DNA of 64,000 bases. Source: Spizellomyces punctatus DAOM BR117 (taxonomy: Eukaryota; Chytridiomycota; Chytridiomycetes; Spizellomycetales; Spizellomycetaceae). This document shows, in pieces, positions 22,075 through 31,567 of the stretch. The stretch lies in contig NW_015971546.1 of assembly GCF_000182565.1 (NCBI RefSeq), positions 419,407 through 483,406 on the forward strand. The letters are read 5' to 3'. The notes beneath the pieces are model-generated. The model was not told the DNA's origin and made no database searches. It worked only from the letters and a program-made list of their open reading frames with translations. Every line of letters begins with the position of its first letter. Position 1 is the stretch's first letter. The translations under genes were made by a program, and so were the position numbers.

Positions 22075-25000
22075 TTACCAGGTCGGTACCGGATCTGTGG
22101 GGTCCGCTTCATCTGCATCTTGGTTCACGACCCAGATGATACTGGCACGGCCACCGACGTTGCAACAAAACCAGATTTGATCTGTTGCGGTACGAACGAT
22201 GGTACCCGGGGTCACGTCGGGGCCAGTTCTGGTTACGTAGAGGGCCGTAAAGGTCTCCGCGGCCCTTTTCAGGTTTGTCGCGCGGAAATGGTACTCCGCG
22301 TGCTCGTGATGTCGGGGTCTGGTGAGCCTTGCAGAGGCTTCCGCTGCGTTCGCCGTCCTTAGGAGCACCGTCCTAGCTGCTTCAATGACGGCGGACGCAA
22401 ACTCGTGGGCGTCGTCATTCGGCCAATCGGTGAACGGAGCCGTTTTTCGGCTTCCCGCCTCATGTTGGGGAACCCCGCGGTCGAGCCAAGCGGCGCACGG
22501 AGCTGGGCGCCCTCTTTTTCCGGGTTTTTTCGCGTCGGCAACTATTCCGACCGCTGCTTCACCACCATCGGTGGCCTTGCTGTAGGGGTCCGCGATGTGG
22601 TTTGTGAGGGGCTGGCCCACCGCGTAAGGTTTCGGAGCGTCGACTCCCAGCCAAAACTCATGCCCTGGAGTCTGCAGCGGCGCGTTGGGGTTGGTCCGAA
22701 GCTGATGAACCCAGGAGTGAACCCAGGTAGCGATCGCAACCCCAAGGCGATCCAGCACGCCCTCGGCCTCGAAGTCGCCCGAGTCTTCCTCCCAAGGGTA
22801 GCCGGACATGTACGTGGAGGGTACGCTCACTCCTGCTTGTCCTCTGAGATCGGTGTTCATTGTGTTAGAAATGGAAGTTTTAGTTTCGGTGTCGATAGAA
22901 GGGGTTTGCGAAGCAGAGTGAGTGTGTAAGGGAAGTAGGTCGTGGGCGGTTGAAGAAGAAAAAAGAGGGGGAGCGTGCAGGGGCGTCCTTTTAAGGTCGT
23001 CGCCGGCTGATTTTGACAGCTCGGACGCGCGTAAGCGTGATCGGGAGGCTTGGTGTGGCGTTCTCGACTGGTGAGGTAAGCCACGCGAAACTGGTTTTCT
23101 TTCTGGTGAGAGGGCGTGATTATCACGTGAGCTATCGTCCGGATAAACCGCGAAGCATTGGTGGTCGGAAGCATAAGCCGTATCTTCCGGGGCGTCGCCT
23201 GCAAGGCTGACTACCAAAGAGTCCTCTACTAGCGCGCTAGTGGGAGCTCTGGATCTCCAGTACTCTTCTAAGGCTTCGGAAGCCTCTGTTAGGGCTTCCT
23301 CTGGTTCCCAGGTATCCTCATGGGGTGGGTATCCGGACCAACGTATTCGAAATTGACGTTTTCCGCGCCTGGTTCGATGGTCTACTATCGCTTCCACTTC
23401 AAACTCGCCATCTGAAGCGTTGGAATCCTCCGCTTGTGCTTCCGCGACCTTTTCCTCAGTTTCGGCGTCGACAGGCTTCTGGTACGGACGTAATTTCGAT
23501 ATGTGAAACCATGGATGAAGTCGTCTCATCTTGTCTGGCAGTTTTAACTCGTAGTTGTCGCGGAGAGGGTTACAGTCGGTCACCGTGACTGGTCCCAGCC
23601 ATTTCGGAGCGATCTTGGACTCATACCCTGCTAGGTTTTTCGTGCTCAGAAGCACCTTATCTCCTCTCCGGAACTCCAAATGTCGTCGCGATAAATCGTA
23701 ATATCTTTTCTGCGAATCCTGGGCTTCGATCATCAGATCTCGGATAAGGATGTTTAGGTCGCCGAGGTGTTTACAGAGCTCCTCCGCATCTGCATTTCTG
23801 GTTTCTGACGGCCTTTCGACGATGTCCGCCAGTGGATTGTGGGGCTCATAGCCTAGGTCCATTCTGAATCGCGTCATTTTTGTCGCCTCGTGTACCGTAT
23901 CGTTGATAATGAATTCCGCAACCGGAAGAAAGGTGTCCCAGTCGTCTAATCGGGTGTTGACCATTGTGGTAAGGACCTGCAAGACCGTTGCGTTGTCTCT
24001 TTCTGATTGTCCATCACCTTGAGGGTGGTAGGCTGTGGTGAGCTCTTGATTAATCTTTAGGTTTTTGCAGACCTCCTGCCAAAATCGACTCGTAAATTTG
24101 GAGTCGCGGTCCGAGATAATGGTCTCCGGGATGCCGTGCAATGGGACGTAGCGCTCTATAAAGAGTTCCGCGACCTGAATAGCTGTCGCAGTGCTCTTGA
24201 GGGGCCATACGTGGATCCTCTTTGAGCATTTACATGCTATTAACCAAAAGGCGTCGTACCCTCTGGAAGTAAGTGGGAGCTTGGTTACGAAGTCAGTCGT
24301 GATGACTGTCCAGCGTCCCGGAGCTGGTGGTATGGGTTTCAGCAACCCCGGAATCAGTTGCGGTACCCTTTTTGAGCGTTGACAGGTTTCACATCCTGCG
24401 CAGTGTTTTCTGAAATCTTGTGCCATTTTCGGCCACCAGACTTGCGCTGCAGCTCTAGCGTAGGTTCTTTCGAATCCGAAGTGTCCTCCCCCCTCGTGAA
24501 AAAGCTTGCGCACCTCAGGGGTGCAAGCAGGGGGCACGTAAAGGCGCCAAAGGTCTTCGGAGACTGAAAAACGGTGCCACAGCAGGTTATCTGCACGTTG
24601 CCAGTCCTGAAGAAAGCGCGTGTCGGCGGTAGTGTACGTGTCGGGGCTGGTCTCCCATAGGAGCGTGCGGGCCTGTTGGGCTATGGGGTGGAGCTGGCCG
24701 GTGAGGCCAGCGCGGATGGCGGCAATGAGTGCAGGCTGTAAGGCCAGACGAAAGACGGCATCTGCCAGTGTCGAGGAAGGTGCGAGAGCAGCTGGTGTGG
24801 TGCGCAGCCATCGTCTTCCGCGTTTCGACACCCATATTTGGGTCGCGGTGGAGCAGAGTAGGGTTTCCGCTCCTAGTAGCCGTGAAAGTGTATCAGCGAC
24901 AATGTGAAAACGTCCTGGTTTGTGAACGATTGTCATCCATTCGGACCAGTAACTAAGATCGAGGGCCCAGCGGAGAAGCTTACGGTTCTCGCCTTTGTAT

Positions 25001-28000
25001 TTAGCGAGCCACAAAAGAGCTCGGTGATCAGTAATGACCGTGAAAGGCAGGCCTTCGAGGTATGGGCGGAGTTTTCCGAGGCCCCAAATGAGGCATCCGG
25101 CCTCGAGTTCGACGGGGGGGGCCTTCTTTTCCGAGGTGGTGGTGCCTCGGGAATGGTAGCACAGCGGGCGTTTAGAAGCATCCGGCTGTAACTGTTCGAG
25201 CGTGACATTAAACGCTGTGTAGGAAGCGTCACTGTGAAGGGTGTAGGGGAACCCTTTTCTGGGTGCCGCGAGCACTGGAGCTGTTGTCAGAGCCTGCTTG
25301 GCGGCTGCGAAGGCAGAGTTTCGGGAATCGGTCCATGAAACTTCACGCTTCGCGATAAATCTGCGCAGACCTTGGTCGGGGCGCTTGCGAGCAAGGCGTC
25401 CGACACAAAAGGGGTCAATGGGTAAGTCCGCCAGCGATGATTGGCGTAGATTGACCGCCGGTAGGTCTGAGGAGCTAGATTTCGGATGTTGCGAAACCTC
25501 AAATTGGGCTCCGGTGGCTGTGATTGTAGGGGCCACCGCCGTGTCGAGCATGGATGGTGAATTGAGCTTTTCAGCGCCTTTCTTCGGGTCAGCGCGACCC
25601 TTTTTAAGGTCTCGGTATTCGCGAACGCCCTCTTGGATAGCGTCTTGCAGGGGTCGGACGAGTTCCGCGTAGCGAGAAATGAATTGGGCGTAGAACCCTA
25701 GGAGACCCACGAATGACCATAGGTCACCTATGAATTTGGGTTGTGGCCAATCGACTATGGTTGCGACCTTGTCTGGATCGGTAGCGAGACCCTGAGAGGA
25801 GGCAACGAAACCGAGGGCCGTGAGCTGGTGAAAGAGCCATTGACACTTGTCGAGTCTTAGGGTGAGTTTGGCTCTGGAAAAGCGGTCGAGCCAGTCCGCG
25901 ATGGCGTCTAGGGCTTCCGCGGCTGTCTCCGCTCGTGTGTGGATATCGTCGACGAAGTTGTTGATATTTCGCCATTTGGAGGGACCCAAGGTGTCGTCCA
26001 TCACCCGACAGAAGTGCGAGGGGGCAGTCTTGGGTCCGAAGGGCATAAAGAGTGGTTCGTAGATGCCGTCATGGAGTCTGAGCGCGAGCCATTTGCGTAC
26101 CGACGCATCGGTGATGGCGATTTGGTAGAATCCTTTGTTTGCGTCACCTCCCGATATGTATCGGAATGGGACTGCGACGATCCAGTTCAGGATGTCGAGC
26201 ATGATGGGAAAGGGATATGGATCCCAGGCCATGCAGTCGTTGGCTCGGCGATAGTCGAAGGCTACGCGCGGGGGTTTGTCTGCATAGCGAATGATAACAG
26301 GATCGCTGGCGAAGGTTACTTCGGTGGTTCGTTTCCACCTCTGAAGCCCCATCATGGTGTCTCGCTCCGTCTCGAGGGCTGTCCGCTCCAACGGAGAGTA
26401 CGACCGTGGCCTCGAAAGGGGTGGCGGAGCCGAGATAAATCGAGGCGCATAAGGAATCTTGGTGTAGTTCCCTATGAGATGACCCTCATAGCTGAAGGCT
26501 TGATGGAAGTGTCGTAGAATGTTGATTAGGGCCCAGACCACGGGTTTGGGTCGCTTGAGATCGACGTGGAAACGTTCCGCGTCTTTTAATTGGGCTTCGA
26601 AGGCCCCTGGAGCCCTCTCCGTAGAGTCGAGGTTCCATTTGTTCCGAAGTGTCTGCCATTCTTCTTTGGAAATGTTCTCTTCGGGGTCCGCAACCGAATT
26701 ATGGGTCGCGGTGGACAGTTTGAGGCCTAACGGGACCGTTGAGCTAGCAGCGGTGGCCTCAAGAGGGTTTTCGATGAGAAAAGTTTGGGCTGCCACGCGC
26801 GTCTGTCCCGTGATTAACATGGTTAATCTAGACTTCTGAGCTTTGGCTTTGGTCAGCCGTGGCATTGACACATCCTTCATGAATTCACCCTGCTTGGTCT
26901 TGTATGGCGTGCCGCGCATGTGATCGGTGTCCAGCTCATCCGTTATGGAGCAGGGGATAAGGATGTCTGGATTCTTGAGCGTCACCGCGAAACTGGGTAA
27001 CGGGGGTTCCTGAACCAAGGTTTGGAGTTTCAAATGTCCCAAAACGTCGTTGGCTAGGATGATGAGAGGTTTCCCGTACGCGATGACCCGAAAGTAGGCG
27101 CGGAAAGTCAGGTATTCTCCGCCGCGGCCTCTGAGGGAAGTTTCGAGGCATACTGTCTTGGTAGATGAGATACGTCCACCAATGCCGTTGAAAGCCATCG
27201 TTTCCGCATCCTGCAAATCGGTTTCGGAGAACAGAAGGCCTTGGTACGTGTCGGAAATCAGAGACTCGCAGGCCCCTGTGTCTAGTACCACAGGTGCCCA
27301 GAGCTGCGCGATGACGGCTAGCGTCCAGCAAGGCTGCGTTTGGGTCTTAGTCTGGCTTTTGAGTACATCGCCTAAATCTACTGAGTAGAAGGCGTTGATA
27401 GAAGGCACCGCGATCTCGAAATGGGGCGCGATGTCGTTAATTGTTGCTTCCGTAGCCTTGATCACACTCTCAAAGTGTTCTCTAGTTTTGTCGTTTTGTG
27501 GTTTTGTTGTTTTATTCTGGCGAGCAACTTGTTCGATAGCCAGCATGACTATACGCGTCCGTTCGCTCTCTTCGTGTCTTTGGAGACGTGGATGGTCTTT
27601 AACGTGCCGAAATTTGGGGTTTCCGCGACGATAATAATAGTCTGAGCGAACGATATTGCCTGTCAGGAGAAATGCCACCAGTTGCAGGTTGGCGTACGCA
27701 TCAAAGATAACAGGATCTTCAGAGCTCCACATCAAGAATTTCTCGCGCTCGTCGAGCTTTATCCAGGCAAGGAGAATCAAACGAGGGGTACCGTCTTCTC
27801 GGACCTTTCGCAGGATTCGATCCTTGTCAGCTTCGGCTGCGGCAGCGATGTAGAGGTGGTGGGAACTCCACGCGACTGCGTAGGGGTCGTTCCCGAGGTG
27901 CCCGGCGCCTCGCTTCGGTTCTTTGGCGAAGAAGCTGAGCGCGCGGGGGTTGTTGCCCATCATCAGAGCCACTTGCGGGGTGCCCCAGATGATGGCTATG

Positions 28001-29553
28001 TTGTCCCAGACTCGGTCCCAGCCCTGCGTGGGCGTGCGGGGGTCCTCTTCCTTGGTCACCGTGACCTTGGAAAGAGGTGCGGTCATCAAAATTGTTGATT
28101 CCGAGTGCTTGGGTGAATGAAAGAACCCGATGGTGTGGAATCCTTGATTAGCGGCTTCCGTTCTTTCCAGTTCCGAAGCCGAAAAAAGAGTCTCGGTGGT
28201 AGCGGACGTCGAGTCCAGCTCCACTATGTACGCCTTCTTCGATTCCTGTTTGGGTTTCCAACCTGAGGGCATGGGTGCTCCATATGGTCCTTTCTTTCCA
28301 TCTTCAGGATCTTTTCGGTTCGGGTTCTGCCAGCAGAAAACATTCCAATGCTTTTTCTGACAGAATTTGCAGGGTGCCGGTGGTTCCTTGTTGGGGTCCG
28401 GAACCATCTTCTGAGGACCATCGCGACCCTTTTCGGGGTTTCCGGTTTTATGCGGAGCCGTCTGCTTAGGGCCTTTGTCGGTTCCGGTCTTTTGTGACTT
28501 CTTCTGAGCTTCTGCAGCACCGCTGTAGCAAGGGTCTCGTTTTCTGGTGTCATCAGAGCCGAAATAAAGGCGCAGGAAGTCTTTTAATTTGGTCAGGTTC
28601 GTGACGTTACAGGATTTGACCATGATTTGGATGTCGCTGGGCAATTGTTCGACTATTAGGTCGAAATGCTGGTCAGCGGGACATTCTATGTTTGCCCGGT
28701 CGCCATAAGCGAGGCGCCGGAGATGAGTTTTGTGGTCGATGAACGCGAGAAAGCTGCGAAATTCTTTGGGGTTCGCATGGCAGCGCACATATTCGGTTTT
28801 GCGCTTGGACTCGGTTAGGGGATCTCGGAACTCTCGAAGCAGTTCCTCTTTCCACCTTTTCCAGGTCCATGAGCGAGTTTCCTGGGCTTCCAGAGTGTAA
28901 AACCAAGCGTCAGCAGGGGTTTTCTCGGCTATCATGGCTGGTAGGAGCTGTACCATCCTGGCATCCGACGTTGCGCTAACGTTTTGAAGAAGTTGGACTT
29001 TGTTAAGCCATTCTTCAACGTCTTGGTTTCTTCTGCCCGTAAACTCGGGTACGTCCTTTGCTTTCAAGGAATCGACCTTGGTGTCGCTGGCCCACGGGGC
29101 CGCTGGCACTTGGATTGGAGGCACCGCACCTGAAAAACTTGGTTCGGTACGCTCCCTTGGTGTGTCCGCCGTTTCCCACGGGGTTGCGGACCGTTCTCTT
29201 GTAGCTCGTGCTATGGGAGGTTGTTCAGGCAGCGGGCGATGTGCTAGGGCTTCTAAGGCTCGTGCGAGGCGCTCATCCGCCGCTGTCTGACGTTCGGAAA
29301 GCCTATGAAGCTGTTCCGTAAGGTTTTGAGTTGCCAACTGCGTTGCAGCAGTCGAGCGGGCAATGTCTTCTTTTAACGCTGCCACTTCAGAGGCCATCGT
29401 GGCCAAGTTAGGGGCTTCCGGTTCGACGGAAGTGGTCCCTGAACGCCTTGGGCGTGTTGCGGGAGGGACTTCGACGTCCTCCGCAGGACCCTGACTACGA
29501 GTCTGGATCACAGGTGAGCGGCCTCGCGTTGGTGAGCGTTCGACCGGCATCAT
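22075..29553 (-). CDS. Ty3/gypsy chromovirus Gag-Pol polyprotein
   Basis: One uninterrupted frame from ATG at 29553 (MMPVERSPTRG) to a stop at 22075, about 2490 residues. Approximate order: Gag (150-380), knuckle CKFCQKKHWNVFC (near 395), aspartic protease with DTGA (near 755), reverse transcriptase with FVDD in place of YxDD (near 1200), RNase H with SDASYTAF and TDHRALLW (1430-1520), integrase with an HHCC finger and a DDE core (TTDFVTKL, ISDRDSKF, QSERDNATV), and a chromodomain (FRIRWSGYPPHEDTWEP, 2040-2100). About 390 residues of unrecognised sequence follow the chromodomain. An open frame with near-identical LTRs suggests recent activity. Confidence 0.93.
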   Translation of the reverse strand: MMPVERSPTRGRSPVIQTRSQGPAEDVEVPPATRPRRSGTTSVEPEAPNLATMASEVAALKEDIARSTAATQLATQNLTEQLHRLSERQTAADERLARALEALAHRPLPEQPPIARATRERSATPWETADTPRERTEPSFSGAVPPIQVPAAPWASDTKVDSLKAKDVPEFTGRRNQDVEEWLNKVQLLQNVSATSDARMVQLLPAMIAEKTPADAWFYTLEAQETRSWTWKRWKEELLREFRDPLTESKRKTEYVRCHANPKEFRSFLAFIDHKTHLRRLAYGDRANIECPADQHFDLIVEQLPSDIQIMVKSCNVTNLTKLKDFLRLYFGSDDTRKRDPCYSGAAEAQKKSQKTGTDKGPKQTAPHKTGNPEKGRDGPQKMVPDPNKEPPAPCKFCQKKHWNVFCWQNPNRKDPEDGKKGPYGAPMPSGWKPKQESKKAYIVELDSTSATTETLFSASELERTEAANQGFHTIGFFHSPKHSESTILMTAPLSKVTVTKEEDPRTPTQGWDRVWDNIAIIWGTPQVALMMGNNPRALSFFAKEPKRGAGHLGNDPYAVAWSSHHLYIAAAAEADKDRILRKVREDGTPRLILLAWIKLDEREKFLMWSSEDPVIFDAYANLQLVAFLLTGNIVRSDYYYRRGNPKFRHVKDHPRLQRHEESERTRIVMLAIEQVARQNKTTKPQNDKTREHFESVIKATEATINDIAPHFEIAVPSINAFYSVDLGDVLKSQTKTQTQPCWTLAVIAQLWAPVVLDTGACESLISDTYQGLLFSETDLQDAETMAFNGIGGRISSTKTVCLETSLRGRGGEYLTFRAYFRVIAYGKPLIILANDVLGHLKLQTLVQEPPLPSFAVTLKNPDILIPCSITDELDTDHMRGTPYKTKQGEFMKDVSMPRLTKAKAQKSRLTMLITGQTRVAAQTFLIENPLEATAASSTVPLGLKLSTATHNSVADPEENISKEEWQTLRNKWNLDSTERAPGAFEAQLKDAERFHVDLKRPKPVVWALINILRHFHQAFSYEGHLIGNYTKIPYAPRFISAPPPLSRPRSYSPLERTALETERDTMMGLQRWKRTTEVTFASDPVIIRYADKPPRVAFDYRRANDCMAWDPYPFPIMLDILNWIVAVPFRYISGGDANKGFYQIAITDASVRKWLALRLHDGIYEPLFMPFGPKTAPSHFCRVMDDTLGPSKWRNINNFVDDIHTRAETAAEALDAIADWLDRFSRAKLTLRLDKCQWLFHQLTALGFVASSQGLATDPDKVATIVDWPQPKFIGDLWSFVGLLGFYAQFISRYAELVRPLQDAIQEGVREYRDLKKGRADPKKGAEKLNSPSMLDTAVAPTITATGAQFEVSQHPKSSSSDLPAVNLRQSSLADLPIDPFCVGRLARKRPDQGLRRFIAKREVSWTDSRNSAFAAAKQALTTAPVLAAPRKGFPYTLHSDASYTAFNVTLEQLQPDASKRPLCYHSRGTTTSEKKAPPVELEAGCLIWGLGKLRPYLEGLPFTVITDHRALLWLAKYKGENRKLLRWALDLSYWSEWMTIVHKPGRFHIVADTLSRLLGAETLLCSTATQIWVSKRGRRWLRTTPAALAPSSTLADAVFRLALQPALIAAIRAGLTGQLHPIAQQARTLLWETSPDTYTTADTRFLQDWQRADNLLWHRFSVSEDLWRLYVPPACTPEVRKLFHEGGGHFGFERTYARAAAQVWWPKMAQDFRKHCAGCETCQRSKRVPQLIPGLLKPIPPAPGRWTVITTDFVTKLPLTSRGYDAFWLIACKCSKRIHVWPLKSTATAIQVAELFIERYVPLHGIPETIISDRDSKFTSRFWQEVCKNLKINQELTTAYHPQGDGQSERDNATVLQVLTTMVNTRLDDWDTFLPVAEFIINDTVHEATKMTRFRMDLGYEPHNPLADIVERPSETRNADAEELCKHLGDLNILIRDLMIEAQDSQKRYYDLSRRHLEFRRGDKVLLSTKNLAGYESKIAPKWLGPVTVTDCNPLRDNYELKLPDKMRRLHPWFHISKLRPYQKPVDAETEEKVAEAQAEDSNASDGEFEVEAIVDHRTRRGKRQFRIRWSGYPPHEDTWEPEEALTEASEALEEYWRSRAPTSALVEDSLVVSLAGDAPEDTAYASDHQCFAVYPDDSSRDNHALSPERKPVSRGLPHQSRTPHQASRSRLRASELSKSAGDDLKRTPLHAPPLFSSSTAHDLLPLHTHSASQTPSIDTETKTSISNTMNTDLRGQAGVSVPSTYMSGYPWEEDSGDFEAEGVLDRLGVAIATWVHSWVHQLRTNPNAPLQTPGHEFWLGVDAPKPYAVGQPLTNHIADPYSKATDGGEAAVGIVADAKKPGKRGRPAPCAAWLDRGVPQHEAGSRKTAPFTDWPNDDAHEFASAVIEAARTVLLRTANAAEASARLTRPRHHEHAEYHFRATNLKRAAETFTALYVTRTGPDVTPGTIVRTATDQIWFCCNVGGRASIIWVVNQDADEADPTDPVPTW

Positions 29554-29690
29554 TCTCGGTTTCGTGAAGTTCTGTCTCCGAAACGAGAGAAAAGGTTTCC
29601 GAGTAGCTACCTGAGCGGATCTCGGTTTGCGCAAGAGTTTCGGTACGACCGAATAAGGTTTTCAGCTGAATTTGAGAGGGGAAGGCGGTT

Positions 29691-29708
29691 CGTCGCGCTT
29701 CTCCACCA
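29691..29708 (-). other. Primer-binding site
   Basis: On the minus strand TGGTGGAGAAGCGCGACG follows LTR 2 directly; TGG at the start fits pairing with the CCA end of a tRNA. The same sequence follows LTR 3 at 30967. Confidence 0.7.
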
Positions 29709-30308
29709 TGTAACGGATTTTTTGTTGGTAGACTACAGTAAAGACAACTTGGGTCTCCTAGCAGGTTGTGTGGGTGTCCGTACTAGGAATCGTAGTCTCC
29801 AAATCCTTTCTTTGGGCGTCGGTAGCGACTTGGGGGCGAGAGGCAAGGAGAGTCGGTTAGTTGTGAACCGAGCAGGATTTAGAGGCTTCGGTACGGGTGA
29901 TCAGGCCGTTGAAGCGCTCTGTTAGGTTCCTGTTAACCTAAGATTGGAGTTGAGAAGCGAGTTATGGGGATTTTGTGTCGCTACGGCTTCTGCCCCCGAC
30001 TTATTTTATTGAATACATCCTTTTTATACAAGATTCTTGGATAAACTGTTAAACTAAACTAAACTAATGGGTGTCGCTGCACCGCAACTGATTTATTGGT
30101 GGCGGTACCGATCTCTTCCTTTTCCGCACTGGCTCGGGCCTCCACAGGTTGTACGAGGCACGCTGAAATCTAATGCGCCAATTGCCATTCTCCGAACCGG
30201 TTTTTTCGGTCGCGGTAACCCAATCGGTGGAGTTGGTCACGCGATTCGTGCTTCCCGCGTCCGATTTGGGCTTACTCGCGATCTCTCGAAGACGTCCTCG
30301 TCGTTACA
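29709..30308 (-). repeat. LTR 2 (600 bases, middle LTR)
   Basis: Same ends as the others. It differs from LTR 1 and LTR 3 at a G-to-A in 'gactacagta', an A-to-G in 'acttgggggc', and within a T-run reading ttttgtg. No polypurine tract lies on its far side. Confidence 0.93.
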
Positions 30309-30650
30309 GATATCTGTTCTTGATGGTGATCTTGTTCAGAGCCCTGTAGTCCACACACATCCTCAAAGACCCTTCTTTCTTCTTGACAAAGAGGATGGGT
30401 GCTCCAAATGGGCTCTTGGATGGTCTGATGTGGCCTGCCTCCAGAAGTTCTGAAAGCTGCTTCCTCAGTTCTTCTAACTCCAAAGAAGAGAGGTGGTAGG
30501 TTGGTCTCCAGGGGGTCTGGTTGGGGTCACTGAGTTCAATTCTGTGATCTACTGATCTCTCAGGGGGAAGTCCTGGGGGAATGTGACAGAATTCTTCTGT
30601 CAGTGCTATGGTTATACTGGTTAGATGTGGTTCCAAACTAGTGGTCACAT
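30309..30650 (-). pseudogene. Reverse-transcriptase fragment of a second gypsy element
   Basis: About 113 codons on the minus strand encode a canonical gypsy RT start: [74 protein letters not shown]. It stops where LTR 2 begins. The base composition (A/T-rich) and sequence differ from the gag-pol next door, so it comes from another family. Confidence 0.85.
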
Positions 30651-30782
30651 GACTTTGCTGATGGTGTCAGCATTCATTTGACCAGAATTAGATAAATAAG
30701 CAGATTTAGCCATTTCTGGCTAAATTAGATGAGTATCCTGACACACTGGCATCTGCCCCTTTCAATCAAGTGGCACAGTGTA

Positions 30783-30927
30783 TTTAGGATGACTTGTCTC
30801 ACTTGTGATTGGCTATAAATGGTGCAATAGGCTGACAAATAGTTTAGGATGACATGTACAAGATCTGATTGGTTGCAAATGGTGCAATAGGCTGACAAAT
30901 AGTTTAGGATGACATGTATGAGTTCTG
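30783..30927. repeat. 60-base tandem repeat, 2.4 units
   Basis: Units 30783-30842 and 30843-30902 share tttaggatgac and ggtgcaataggctgacaaat; a third starts at 30903 and breaks off. These look like promoter-type repeats from a second gypsy LTR carried with the RT fragment. Confidence 0.75.
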
Positions 30928-30967
30928 AATTTGAGAGGGGAAGGCGGTTCGTCGCGCTTCTCCACCA

Positions 30968-31567
30968 TGTAACGGATTTTTTGTTGGTAGACTACGGTAA
31001 AGACAACTTGGGTCTCCTAGCAGGTTGTGTGGGTGTCCGTACTAGGAATCGTAGTCTCCAAATCCTTTCTTTGGGCGTCGGTAGCGACTTGAGGGCGAGA
31101 GGCAAGGAGAGTCGGTTAGTTGTGAACCGAGCAGGATTTAGAGGCTTCGGTACGGGTGATCAGGCCGTTGAAGCGCTCTGTTAGGTTCCTGTTAACCTAA
31201 GATTGGAGTTGAGAAGCGAGTTATGGGGATTTTTTTGTCGCTACGGCTTCTGCCCCCGACTTATTTTATTGAATACATCCTTTTTATACAAGATTCTTGG
31301 ATAAACTGTTAAACTAAACTAAACTAATGGGTGTCGCTGCACCGCAACTGATTTATTGGTGGCGGTACCGATCTCTTCCTTTTCCGCACTGGCTCGGGCC
31401 TCCACAGGTTGTACGAGGCACGCTGAAATCTAATGCGCCAATTGCCATTCTCCGAACCGGTTTTTTCGGTCGCGGTAACCCAATCGTGGAGTTGGTCACG
31501 CGATTCGTGCTTCCCGCGTCCGATTTGGGCTTACTCGCGATCTCTCGAAGACGTCCTCGTCGTTACA
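30968..31567 (-). repeat. LTR 3 (600 bases, 5' LTR of the complex)
   Basis: Same ends as LTR 1 and near-identical to it, with one base missing near 31486 (caatcgtgg versus caatcggtgg). It ends next to actgttgaaagg, the Fanzor gene. Confidence 0.93.

Larger units (their letters stand above)
21417..31567 (-). mobile_element. Three-LTR Ty3/gypsy chromovirus complex inserted in Fanzor
   Basis: Order on the minus strand: LTR 3, PBS and 44-base leader, 660 bases of foreign sequence, LTR 2, the same PBS and leader, an intact gag-pol frame, polypurine tract, LTR 1. LTR 1 and LTR 3 differ by only one base that I can see (a G missing near 31486 in LTR 3), while LTR 2 differs at four places. So LTR 1 and LTR 3 are probably the pair made by one recent integration and the middle LTR was carried inside. 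The flanks aaact and actgt share only 'act', so no standard 5-base target duplication is visible. Confidence 0.85.

Noticed and set aside
22322..29290. Many plus-strand frames of 60-190 codons opposite gag-pol
   Set aside because: All lie antisense to a confirmed Gag-Pol frame and carry no motif of their own.
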